Positions 1 to 12,486 of a stretch of 64,000 bases of DNA are shown piece by piece. The DNA is taken from assembly GCF_029227915.1 (NCBI RefSeq), contig NC_079886.1, forward strand, positions 26,886,501-26,950,500. Reading direction: 5' to 3'. The notes under the pieces are model-generated. The model had not been told where the DNA came from. It saw only the letters and a list, made by a program, of their open reading frames with translations, and made no database searches. Position 1 is the stretch's first letter; every line of letters begins with the position of its first letter. Both the position numbers and the translations under genes were made by a program. The DNA comes from Hydractinia symbiolongicarpus. Taxonomy: Eukaryota; Cnidaria; Hydrozoa; Anthoathecata; Hydractiniidae.

Positions 1-3000
1 ATCAAAAACGAAATCATTTTTGAAAACTACAAGTCTTATGCGTTTTAGTGGTTAAAAATTAATTTAAAAAATCGTTCGGGAAATGAGTTTACTCCCAGTT
101 TACTTTCTTTGTATACATTTGACTATACGGGTCAAACCCGGGATTTACGGCAAATCGCGGGTTTTCGTTTGCCGGCGATTAAACTCCTTTTATACAGCGT
201 CTCATCGAAAATGAAATCATTTTTAAAAACTACAAGTCTCATGCGTTTTAGTGGTGAAAAAATAATTTAAAGAATCCCTTGGGAAATGAGTTTACCCCGT
301 TTGTACTTTCTTTGTATACTTTTCACTGTACGGGCCGAGTCCATGATATACGGAATATCGCGGGTTTTCGTTTGCCGGCGATTAAACTCCTTTTATTCAG
401 CGTCTCATCAAAAATGAAATCATTTTTGAAAACTACTAGTCTCATGCGTTCTAGTGGTGAAAAAATGATTTAAAGAATCGTTCGAGAAGTGATTTTACTC
501 CCTGGGTACTTTCTTTGTATACTTTTCACTGTACGGGTCGAGTCCGCGATATACGGAAAATCGCGGGTTTTCGTTTGCCGGCGATTAAACTCCTTTTATT
601 CAGCGTCTCATCAAAAATGAAATCATTTTTGAAAACTACAAGTCTCATGCGTTTTAGTGGTGAAGAAATAATTTAAAGAATCGTTTGGGAAATGAGTTTA
701 CTCCCTGCGTACTTTCTTTGTATACTTTTCACTGTACGGACCGAGTCCGTGATATACGGAAAATCGCGGGTTTTCGTTTGCCTGGGATTAAACTCCTTTT
801 ATTCAGCGTCTCATCAAAAATGAAATCATTTTTGAAAACTACAAGTCTCATGCGTTTTAATGGTAAAAAATTAATTTAAAAAATCGTTCGGGAAATGAGT
901 TTACTCACAGTTTACTTTCCTTGTATAGATTTCACTATACGGGTCAAACCCGGGATTTACGGCAAATCGCGGGTTTTCGTTTGCCGGCGATTAAACTCCT
1001 TTTATTCAGCGTCTCATCAAAAATGAAATCATTTTTGAAAACTACAAGTCTCATGCGTTTTAGTGGTGAAGAAAAAATTTAAAAAATCGTTCGGCAAATG
1101 AGTTTACTCCCTGGGTATTTTCTTTGTTTACATTCGACTATACGGCCAAGCCCGGGATTTACGGGAAATCGCGGGTTTTCGTTTGCCGGCGATTAAACTC
1201 CTTTTATTCAGCGTCTCATCAAAAACGAAATCATTTTTGAAAACTACAAGTGTCATGCGTTTTAGTGGTGAAAAAATAATTTAAAGAATCGTTTGGGAAA
1301 TGAGTTAACTCCCTGGGTACTTTCTTTGTATACTTTTCACTGTACGGGTCGAGTCCGCGATATACGGAAAATCGCGGGTTTTCGTTTGCCAGCGATTAAA
1401 CTCCTTTTATTCAGCGTCTCATCAAAAATGAAATCATTTTTGAAAACTACAAGTCTCATGCGTTTTAGTGGTGAAGAAATAATTTAAAGAATCGTTTGGA
1501 AATGAGTTTACTCCCTGCGTACTTTCTTTGTATACTTTTCACTGTACGGGCCGAGTCCGTGATATACGGAAAATCGCGGGTTTTCGTTTGCCGGCGATTA
1601 AACTCCTTTTATTCAGCGTCTCATCAAAAATGAAATCATTTTTGAAAACTACAAGTCTCATGCGTTCTAGTGGTGAAAAAATGATTTAAAGAATCGTTCG
1701 AGAAGTGATTTTACTCCCTGGGTACTTTCTTTGTATACTTTTGACTATACGGGCCGAGTCCGGGATTTACGGAAAAATGCGGGTTTTCGTTTGCCGGCGA
1801 TTAAACTCCTTTTATTCAGCGTCACATCAAAAACGAAATCATTTTTGAAAACTACAAGTCTTATGCGTTTTAGTGGTAAAAAATTAATTTAAACAATCGT
1901 TCGGGAAATGAGTTTACTCCCAGTTTACTTTCTTTGTATACATTTGACTATACGGGTCAAGCCCGGGATTTATGGCAAATCGCGGGTTTTCGTTTGCCGG
2001 CGATTAAACTCCTTTTATTCAGCGTCTCATCAAAAATGAAATCATTTTTGAAAACTACAAGTCTCATGCGTTTTAGTGGTGAAGAAATAATTTAAAAAAT
2101 CGTTCGGCAAATAAGTTTACTCCCTGGGTATTTTCTTTGTTTACATTCGACTATACGGCCAAGCCCGGAATTTACGGGAAAGCGCGGGTTTTCGTTTGCC
2201 GGCGATTAAACTCCTTTTATTCAGCGTCTCATCAAAAACGAAATCATTTTTGAAAACTACAAGTCTTATGCGTTTTAGTGGTGAAGAAATAATTTAAAAA
2301 ATCGTTCGGGAAATGAGTTTACTCCCAGTTTACTTTCTTTGTATACATTCGACTATACGGGTCAAGCCCGGGATTTACGGCAAATCGCGGGTTTTCGTTT
2401 GCCGGCGATTAAACTCCTTTTATTCAGCGTCACATCAAAAACGAAATCATTTTTGATAACTACAAGTCTTATGCATTTTAGTGGTAAAAAATTAATTTAA
2501 ACAATCGTTCGGGAAATGAGTTTACTCCCAGTTTACTTTCTTTGTATACATTTGACTATACGGGTCAAGCCCGGGATTTACGGCAAATCGCGGGTTTTCG
2601 TTTGCCGGCGATTAAACTCCTTTTATTCAGCGTCTCATCAAAAATGAAATCATTTTTGAAAACTACAAGTCTCATGCGTTTTAGTGGTGAAGAAATAATT
2701 TAAAAAATCGTTCGGCAAATAAGTTTACTCCCTGGGTATTTTCTTTGTTTACATTCGACTATACGGCCAAGCCCGGAATTTACGGGAAAGCGCGGTTTTC
2801 GTTTGCCGGCGATTAAACTCCTTTTATTCAGCGTCTCATCAAAAACGAAATCATTTTTGAAAACTACAAGTCTTATGCGTTTTAGTGGTGAAGAAATAAT
2901 TTAAAAAATCGTTCGGGAAATGAGTTTACTCCCAGTTTACTTTCTTTGTATACATTCGACTATACGGGTCAAGCCCGGGATTTACGGCAAATCGCGGGTT

Positions 3001-4874
3001 TTCGTTTGCCGGCGATTAAACTCCTTTTATACAGCGTCTCATCAGAAATGAAATCATTTTTAAAAACTATAAAAACCTCATGCGTTTTAGTGGTGAAAAA
3101 ATAATTTAAAGAATCGTTTGGGAAATGTGTTTTTGCCGGCGATTAAACTCCTTTTATTCAGCGTCTCATCAAAAACGAAATCATTTTTGAAAACTACAAG
3201 TCTTATGCGTTTTAGTGGTGAAGAAATAATTTAAAAAATCGTTCGGGAAATGAGTTTACTCCCAGTTTACTTTCTTTGTATACATTCAACTATACGGGTC
3301 AAGCCCGGGATTTACGGCAAATCGCGGGTTTTCGTTTGTCGGCGATTAAACTCCTTTTATACAGCGTCTCATCAGAAATGAAATCATTTTTAAAAACTAC
3401 AAGTCTCATGCGTTTTAGTGGTGAAAAAATAATTTAAAGAATCGTTTGGGAAATGTGTTTTTGCCGGCGATTAAACTCCTTTTATTCAGCGTCTCATCAA
3501 AAATGAAATCGTTTTTGAAAACTACAAGTCTCATGCGTTTTAGTGGTGAAAAAATAATTTTTAGAATCGTTTGGGAAATGAGTTTACTCCCTGGGTACTT
3601 TCTTTGTATACATTTGACTATACGGGTCAAGCCCGGGATTTACGGCAAATCGCGGGTTTTCGTTTGCCGGCGATTAAACTCCTTTTATTCAGCGTCTCAT
3701 CAAAAATGAAATCATTTTTGAAAACTACAAGTCTCATGCGTTTTAGTGGTGAAGAAACAGTTCAAAAAATCGTTCGGCAAATGAGTTTACTCCCTGGGTA
3801 TTTTCTTTGTATACATTTGACTATACGGCCAAGCCCGGGATTTACGGGAAATCGCGGGTTTTCGTTTGCCGGCGATTAAACTCCTTTTATTCAGCGTCTC
3901 ATCAAAAACGAAATCATTTTTGAAAACTACAAGTCTCATGCGTTTTAGTGGTGAAAAAATAATTTAAAGAATCGTTTGGGAAATGAGTTTACTCCCTGGG
4001 TACTTTCTTTGTATACTTTTCACTGTACGGGCCGAGTCCGTGATATACGGAAAATCGCGGGATTTCGTTTGCCGGCGATTAAACTCCTTTTATTCAGCGT
4101 CTCATCAAGAATGAAATCATTTTTGAAAACTGCAAGTCTCATGCGTTTTAGTGGTGAAAAAATAATTTAAAGAATCTTTCGGGAAGTGAGTTTACTCCCC
4201 GGGTACTTTCTTTGTATACTTTTCATTGTACGGGCCGAGTCCGTGATATACGGAAAATCGCGGGATTTCGTTTGCCGGCGATTAAACTCCTTTTATTCAG
4301 CGTCTCATCAAAAACGAAGTCATTTTTAAAAACTACAAGTCTCATGCGTTTTAGTGGTGAAAAAATAATTTAAAGAATCGTTCGGGAAATGAGTTTACTC
4401 CCTGGGTACTTTCTTTGTATACTTTTCACTGTACGGGCCGAGTCCGTGATATATGTAAAATCGCGGGATTTCGTTTGCCGGCGATTAAACTCCTTTTATT
4501 TAGCGTCTCATCAAGAATGAAATCATTTTTAAAAACTGCAAGTCTCATGCATTTTAGTGGTGAAAAAATAATTTAAAGAATCGTTCGGGAAGTGAGTTTA
4601 CTCCCTGAGTACTTTCTTTGTATACTTTTGACTATACGAGCCGAGTCCGGGATTCACGGGAAATTGCGGGTTTTCGTTTGCCGGCGATTAAACTCCTTTA
4701 ATTCAGCGTCTCATCAAAAATGAAATCGTTTTTGAAAACTACAAGTCTTATGCGTTTTAGTGGTAAAAAATTAATTTAAAAAATCGTTCGGGAAATGAGT
4801 TTACTCCCTGGGTACTTTCTTTGTACACATTTGACTATACGGGTCAAGCCCGGGGATTTACGGCAAATCGCGGG
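1..4874 (+). repeat. Higher-order repeat, copy 1 (6919-bp offset)
   Basis: This stretch recurs at 6921-11793 with a constant offset of 6919 bp after the first few tens of bases. I noticed only about ten substitutions in 4.87 kb. It includes two 125-bp short monomers, near 3121 and 3450. Identity breaks at 4875 (T) against 11794 (A). The left end lies outside the window, so the true unit may be larger. Confidence 0.93.
3121..3155 (+). repeat. Deleted (125-bp) monomer junction, first of eleven
   Basis: AAATGTGTTTTTGCCGG joins the GGGAAATGAG side of a monomer directly to the TTTGCCGGCG side and drops about 78 bp. The same junction recurs near 3450, 10040, 10370, 12320, 17690, 18830, 20168, 22120, 27517 and 31900, always in the left array. 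An identical junction implies one deletion event later spread by duplication. Several higher-order offsets equal n x 202.8 + 125 (1139, 1342, 1950, 5397), which supports this. Confidence 0.9.
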
Positions 4875-5589
4875 TTTTCGTTTCCCGGCGATTAAACTCC
4901 TTTTATTCAGCGTCTCATCCTACAAGTCTCATGCGTTTTAGTGGTGAAGAAATAATTTAAAAAATCGTTCGGCAAATGAGTTTACTCCCTGGGTATTTTC
5001 TTTGTTTACATTCGACTATACGGCCAAGCCCGGGATTTACGGGAAATCGCGGGTTTTCGTTTGCCGGCGATTAAACTCCTTTTATTCAGCGTCTCATCAA
5101 AAACGAAATCATTTTTGAAAACTAAAAGTCTTATGCGTTTTAGTGGTAAAAAATTAACTTAAAAAATCGTTCGGGAAATGAGTTTACTACCAGTTTACTT
5201 TCTTTATATACATTTGACTATACGGGTCAAGCCCGGGATTTACGGCAAATCGCGGGTTTTCGTTTGCCGGCGATTAAACTCCTTTTATTCAGCGTCTCAT
5301 TAAAAATGAAATCATTTTTGAAAACTTCAAGTCTCATGCGTTTTAGTGGTGAAGAAATAATTTAAAAAATCGTTCGGCAAATGAGTTTACTCCCTGGGTA
5401 TTTTCTTTGTATACATTCGACTATACGGCCAAGCCCGGGATTTACGGGAAATCGCGGGTTTTCGTTTGCCGGCGATTAAACTCCTTTTATTCAGCGTCTC
5501 ATTAAAAATGAAATCATTTTTGAAAACTACAAGTCTCATGCGTTTTAGTGGTGATAAAATAATTTAAAAAATCGTTCGGCAAATGAGTT

Positions 5590-6810
5590 TACTCCCTGGG
5601 TACTTTCTTTGTATACATTCGACTATACGGCCAAGCCCGGGATTTACGGGAAATCGCGGGTTTTCGTTCGCCGGCGATTAAACTCCTTTTATTCAGCGTC
5701 TCATCAAAAACGAAATCATTTTTGAAAACTACAAGTCTTATGCGTTTTAGTGGTGAAGAAATAATTTAAAAAATCGTTCGGGAAATGAGTTTACTCCCAG
5801 TTTACTTTCTTTGTATACATTCGACTATACGGGTCAAACCCGGGATTTACGGCAAATCGCGGGTTTTCGTTTGCCGGCGATTAAACTCCTTTTATTCGGC
5901 GTCTCATCAAAAATGAAATCATTTTTGAAAACTACAAGTCTCATGCGTTCTAGTGGTGAAAAAATGATTTAAAGAATCGTTCGAGTAGTGATTTTACTCC
6001 CTGGGTACTTTCTTTGTATACTTTTGACTATACGGGTCAAGCCCGGGATTTACGGCAAATCGCGGGTTTTCGTTTCCCGGCAATTAAACTCCTTTTATTC
6101 AGCGTCTCATCAAAAAATGAAATCATTTTTGAAAACTACAAGTCTCATGCGTTTTAGTGGTGAAGAAATAATTTAAAAAATCGTTCGGCAAATGAGTTTA
6201 CTCCCTGGGTATTTTCTTTGTATACATTCGACTATACGGCCAAGCCCGGGATTTACGGGAAATCGCGGGTTTTCGTTTGCCGGCGATTAAACTCCTTTTA
6301 TTCAGCGTCTCATCAAAAACGAAATCATTTTTGAAAACTACAAGTCTTATGCGTTTTAGTGGTGAAGAAATAATTTAAAAAATCGTTCGGGAAATGAGTT
6401 TACTCCCAGTTTACTTTCTTTGTATACATTCGACTATACTGGTCAAACCCGGGATTTACGGCAAATCGCGGGTTTTCGTTTGCCGGCGATTAAACTCCTT
6501 TTATTCGGCGTCTCATCAAAAATGAAATCATTTTTGAAAACTACAAGTCTCATGCGTTCTAGTGGTGAAAAAATGATTTAAAGAATCGTTCGAGTAGTGA
6601 TTTTACTCCCTGGGTACTTTCTTTGTATACTTTTGACTATACGGGTCAAGCCCGGGATTTACGGCAAATCGCGGGTTTTCGTTTCCCGGCAATTAAACTC
6701 CTTTTATTCAGCGTCTCATCAAAAAATGAAATCATTTTTGAAAACTACAAGTCTCATGCGTTTTAGTGGTGAAGAAATAATTTAAAAAATCGTTCGGCAA
6801 ATGAGTTTAC
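5590..6810 (+). repeat. 609-bp trimer block, tandem duplicate
   Basis: A three-monomer block is repeated at a 609-bp offset (for example 5988 and 6597, where TAGTGATTTTACTCCC, TTTCCCGGCAATTAAAC and CATCAAAAAATGAAATC recur together). These variants are rare elsewhere, so they mark a local duplication. Block edges are approximate. Confidence 0.8.
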
Positions 6811-6920
6811 TCCCTGGGTATTTTCTTTGTTTACATTCGACTAAACGGCCAAGCCCGGGATTTACGGGAAATCGCGGGTTTTCGTTTGCCGGCGATTAAA
6901 CTCCTTTTATTCAGCGTCTC

Positions 6921-9900
6921 ATCAAAAACGAAATAATTTTGGAAACTACAAGTCTTATGCGTTTTAGTGGTTAAAAATTAATTTAAAAAATCGTTCGGGA
7001 AATGAGTTTACTCCCAGTTTACTTTCTTTGTATACATTTGACTATACGGGTCAAACCCGGGATTTACGGCAAATCGCGGGTTTTCGTTTGCCGGCGATTA
7101 AACTCCTTTTATACAGCGTCTCATCGAAAATGAAATCATTTTTAAAAACTACAAGTCTCATGCGTTTTAGTGGTGAAAAAATAATTTAAAGAATCCCTTG
7201 GGAAATGAGTTTACTCCGTTTGTACTTTCTTTGTATACTTTTCACTGTACGGGCCGAGTCCATGATATACGGAATATCGCGGGTTTTCGTTTGCCGGCGA
7301 TTAAACTCCTTTTATTCAGCGTCTCATCAAAAATGAAATCATTTTTGAAAACTACTAGTCTCATGCGTTCTAGTGGTGAAAAAATGATTTAAAGAATCGT
7401 TCGAGAAGTGATTTTACTCCCTGGGTACTTTCTTTGTATACTTTTCACTGTACGGGTCGAGTCCGCGATATACGGAAAATCGCGGGTTTTCGTTTGCCGG
7501 CGATTAAACTCCTTTTATTCAGCGTCTCATCAAAAATGAAATCATTTTTGAAAACTACAAGTCTCATGCGTTTTAGTGGTGAAGAAATAATTTAAAGAAT
7601 CGTTTGGGAAATGAGTTTACTCCCTGCGTACTTTCTTTGTATACTTTTCACTGTACGGACCGAGTCCGTGATATACGGAAAATCGCGGGTTTTCGTTTGC
7701 CTGGGATTAAACTCCTTTTATTCAGCGTCTCATCAAAAATGAAATCATTTTTGAAAACTACAAGTCTCATGCGTTTTAATGGTAAAAAATTAATTTAAAA
7801 AATCGTTCGGGAAATGAGTTTACTCACAGTTTACTTTCCTTGTATAGATTTCACTATACGGGTCAAACCCGGGATTTACGGCAAATCGCGGGTTTTCGTT
7901 TGCCGGCGATTAAACTCCTTTTATTCAGCGTCTCATCAAAAATGAAATCATTTTTGAAAACTACAAGTCTCATGCGTTTTAGTGGTGAAGAAAAAATTTA
8001 AAAAATCGTTCGGCAAATGAGTTTACTCCCTGGGTATTTTCTTTGTTTACATTCGACTATACGGCCAAGCCCGGGATTTACGGGAAATCGCGGGTTTTCG
8101 TTTGCCGGCGATTAAACTCCTTTTATTCAGCGTCTCATCAAAAACGAAATCATTTTTGAAAACTACAAGTGTCATGCGTTTTAGTGGTGAAAAAATAATT
8201 TAAAGAATCGTTTGGGAAATGAGTTAACTCCCTGGGTACTTTCTTTGTATACTTTTCACTGTACGGGTCGAGTCCGCGATATACGGAAAATCGCGGGTTT
8301 TCGTTTGCCAGCGATTAAACTCCTTTTATTCAGCGTCTCATCAAAAATGAAATCATTTTTGAAAACTACAAGTCTCATGCGTTTTAGTGGTGAAGAAATA
8401 ATTTAAAGAATCGTTTGGAAATGAGTTTACTCCCTGCGTACTTTCTTTGTATACTTTTCACTGTACGGGCCGAGTCCGTGATATACGGAAAATCGCGGGT
8501 TTTTGTTTGCCGGCGATTAAACTCCTTTTATTCAGCGTCTCATCAAAAATGAAATCATTTTTGAAAACTACAAGTCTCATGCGTTCTAGTGGTGAAAAAA
8601 TGATTTAAAGAATCGTTCGAGAAGTGATTTTACTCCCTGGGTACTTTCTTTGTATACTTTTGACTATACGGGCCGAGTCCGGGATTTACGGAAAAATGCG
8701 GGTTTTCGTTTGCCGGCGATTAAACTCCTTTTATTCAGCGTCACATCAAAAACGAAATCATTTTTGAAAACTACAAGTCTTATGCGTTTTAGTGGTAAAA
8801 AATTAATTTAAACAATCGTTCGGGAAATGAGTTTACTCCCAGTTTACTTTCTTTGTATACATTTGACTATACGGGTCAAGCCCGGGATTTATGGCAAATC
8901 GCGGGTTTTCGTTTGCCGGCGATTAAACTCCTTTTATTCAGCGTCTCATCAAAAATGAAATCATTTTTGAAAACTACAAGTCTCATGCGTTTTAGTGGTG
9001 AAGAAATAATTTAAAAAATCGTTCGGCAAATAAGTTTACTCCCTGGGTATTTTCTTTGTTTACATTCGACTATACGGCCAAGCCCGGAATTTACGGGAAA
9101 GCGCGGGTTTTCGTTTGCCGGCGATTAAACTCCTTTTATTCAGCGTCTCATCAAAAACGAAATCATTTTTGAAAACTACAAGTCTTATGCGTTTTAGTGG
9201 TGAAGAAATAATTTAAAAAATCGTTCGGGAAATGAGTTTACTCCCAGTTTACTTTCTTTGTATACATTCGACTATACGGGTCAAGCCCGGGATTTACGGC
9301 AAATCGCGGGTTTTCGTTTGCCGGCGATTAAACTCCTTTTATTCAGCGTCACATCAAAAACGAAATCATTTTTGATAACTACAAGTCTTATGCGTTTTAG
9401 TGGTAAAAAATTAATTTAAACAATCGTTCGGGAAATGAGTTTACTCCCAGTTTACTTTCTTTGTATACATTTGACTATACGGGTCAAGCCCGGGATTTAC
9501 GGCAAATCGCGGGTTTTCGTTTGCCGGCGATTAAACTCCTTTTATTCAGCGTCTCATCAAAAATGAAATCATTTTTGAAAACTACAAGTCTCATGCGTTT
9601 TAGTGGTGAAGAAATAATTTAAAAAATCGTTCGGCAAATAAGTTTACTCCCTGGGTATTTTCTTTGTTTACATTCGACTATACGGCCAAGCCCGGAATTT
9701 ACGGGAAAGCGCGGTTTTCGTTTGCCGGCGATTAAACTCCTTTTATTCAGCGTCTCATCAAAAACGAAATCATTTTTGAAAACTACAAGTCTTATGCGTT
9801 TTAGTGGTGAAGAAATAATTTAAAAAATCGTTCGGGAAATGAGTTTACTCCCAGTTTACTTTCTTTGTATACATTCGACTAAACGGGTCAAGCCCGGGAT

Positions 9901-11793
9901 TTACGGCAAATCGCGGGTTTTCGTTTGCCGGCGATTAAACTCCTTTTATACAGCGTCTCATCAGAAATGAAATCATTTTTAAAAACTATAAAAACCTCAT
10001 GCGTTTTAGTGGTGAAAAAATAATTTAAAGAATCGTTTGGGAAATGTGTTTTTGCCGGCGATTAAACTCCTTTTATTCAGCGTCTCATCAAAAACGAAAT
10101 CATTTTTGAAAACTACAAGTCTTATGCGTTTTAGTGGTGAAGAAATAATTTAAAAAATCGTTCGGGAAATGAGTTTACTCCCAGTTTACTTTCTTTGTAT
10201 ACATTCGACTATACGGGTCAAGCCCGGGATTTACGGCAAATCGCGGGTTTTCGTTTGTCGGCGATTAAACTCCTTTTATACAGCGTCTCATCAGAAATGA
10301 AATCATTTTTAAAAACTACAAGTCTCATGCGTTTTAGTGGTGAAAAAATAATTTAAAGAATCGTTTGGGAAATGTGTTTTTGCCGGCGATTAAACTCCTT
10401 TTATTCAGCGTCTCATCAAAAATGAAATCGTTTTTGAAAACTACAAGTCTCATGCGTTTTAGTGGTGAAAAAATAATTTTTAGAATCGTTTGGGAAATGA
10501 GTTTACTCCCTGGGTACTTTCTTTGTATACATTTGACTATACGGGTCAAGCCCGGGATTTACGGCAAATCGCGGGTTTTCGTTTGCCGGCGATTAAACTC
10601 CTTTTATTCAGCGTCTCATCAAAAATGAAATCATTTTTGAAAACTACAAGTCTCATGCGTTTTAGTGGTGAAGAAACAGTTCAAAAAATCGTTCGGCAAA
10701 TGAGTTTACTCCCTGGGTATTTTCTTTGTATACATTTGACTATACGGCCAAGCCCGGGATTTACGGGAAATCGCGGGTTTTCGTTTGCCGGCGATTAAAC
10801 TCCTTTTATTCAGCGTCTCATCAAAAACGAAATCATTTTTGAAAACTACAAGTCTCATGCGTTTTAGTGGTGAAAAAATAATTTAAAGAATCGTTTGGGA
10901 AATGAGTTTACTCCCTGGGTACTTTCTTTGTATACTTTTCACTGTACGGGCCGAGTCCGTGATATACGGAAAATCGCGGGATTTCGTTTGCCGGCGATTA
11001 AACTCCTTTTATTCAGCGTCTCATCAAGAATGAAATCATTTTTGAAAACTGCAAGTCTCATGCGTTTTAGTGGTGAAAAAATAATTTAAAGAATCTTTCG
11101 GGAAGTGAGTTTACTCCCCGGGTACTTTCTTTGTATACTTTTCATTGTACGGGCCGAGTCCGTGATATACGGAAAATCGCGGGATTTCGTTTGCCGGCGA
11201 TTAAACTCCTTTTATTCAGCGTCTCATCAAAAACGAAGTCATTTTTAAAAACTACAAGTCTCATGCGTTTTAGTGGTGAAAAAATAATTTAAAGAATCGT
11301 TCGGGAAATGAGTTTACTCCCTGGGTACTTTCTTTGTATACTTTTCACTGTACGGGCCGAGTCCGTGATATATGTAAAATCGCGGGATTTCGTTTGCCGG
11401 CGATTAAACTCCTTTTATTTAGCGTCTCATCAAGAATGAAATCATTTTTAAAAACTGCAAGTCTCATGCATTTTAGTGGTGAAAAAATAATTTAAAGAAT
11501 CGTTCGGGAAGTGAGTTTACTCCCTGAGTACTTTCTTTGTATACTTTTGACTATACGAGCCGAGTCCGGGATTCACGGGAAATTGCGGGTTTTCGTTTGC
11601 CGGCGATTAAACTCCTTTTATTCAGCGTCTCATCAAAAATGAAATCGTTTTTAAAAACTACAAGTCTTATGCGTTTTAGTGGTAAAAAATTAATTTAAAA
11701 AATCGTTCGGGAAATGAGTTTACTCCCTGGGTACTTTCTTTGTACACATTTGACTATACGGGTCAAGCCCGGGGATTTACGGCAAATCGCGGG
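6921..11793 (+). repeat. Higher-order repeat, copy 2 (6919-bp offset)
   Basis: Near-identical copy of 1-4874. Small differences include 9394 (G against A at 2475) and 9885 (A against T at 2966). 6919 bp equals about 33 full monomers plus two short ones. Either a recent unequal crossover or an assembly duplication could produce it. Confidence 0.93.
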
Positions 11794-12336
11794 ATTTCGT
11801 TTGCCGGCGATTAAACTCCTTTTATTCAGCGTCTCATCAAAAACGAAATCATTTTTGAAAACTACAAGTCTCATGCGTTTTAGTGGTGAAAAAATAATTT
11901 AAAGAATCGTTTGGGAAATGAGTTTACTCCCTGGGTACTTTCTTTGTTTACATTCGACTATACGGCCAAGCCCGGAATTTACGGGAAAGCGCGGTTTTCG
12001 TTTGCCGGCGATTAAACTCCTTTTATTCAGCGTCTCATCAAAAACGAAATCATTTTTGAAAACTACAAGTCTTATGCGTTTTAGTGGTGAAGAAATAATT
12101 TAAAAAATCGTTCGGGAAATGAGTTTACTCCCAGTTTACTTTCTTTGTATACATTCGACTATACGGGTCAAGCCCGGGATTTACGGCAAATCGCGGGTTT
12201 TCGTTTGCCGGCGATTAAACTCCTTTTATACAGCGTCTCATCAGAAATGAAATCATTTTTAAAAACTACAAGTCTCATGCGTTTTAGTGGTGAAAAAATA
12301 ATTTAAAGAATCGTTTGGGAAATGTGTTTTTGCCGG

Positions 12337-12486
12337 TGAATAAAAGGAGTTTAATCGCCGGCAAACGAAAACCCGCGATTTGCCGTAAATCCCGGGCTTG
12401 ACCCGTATAGTCAAATGTATACAAAGAAAGTACCCAGGGAGTAAACTCATTTCCCAAACGATTCTAAAAATTATTTTTTCACCACT
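12337..12486 (-). repeat. Inverted 150-bp satellite segment
   Basis: From TGAATAAAAGG at 12337 to TTCACCACT at 12486 the satellite reads in the opposite orientation. Its reverse complement matches the usual run from AGTGGTGAAAAAATAA to CCTTTTATTCA. Forward orientation resumes at CGCGGGTTTTCG. It is the only inverted piece I found in either array. The left breakpoint immediately follows a short-monomer junction (AAATGTGTTTTTGCCGG). Confidence 0.93.

Noticed and set aside
150-190. CENP-B box in TTTCGTTTGCCGGCGA
   Set aside because: Only the TTCG part fits; the essential A and CGGG positions do not.
178-600. Hammerhead-ribozyme-like TGATGAG...CGAAA on the minus strand of the satellite
   Set aside because: The required CUGANGA core reads TTGATGA and I could not draw a stem II, so the match is probably chance.
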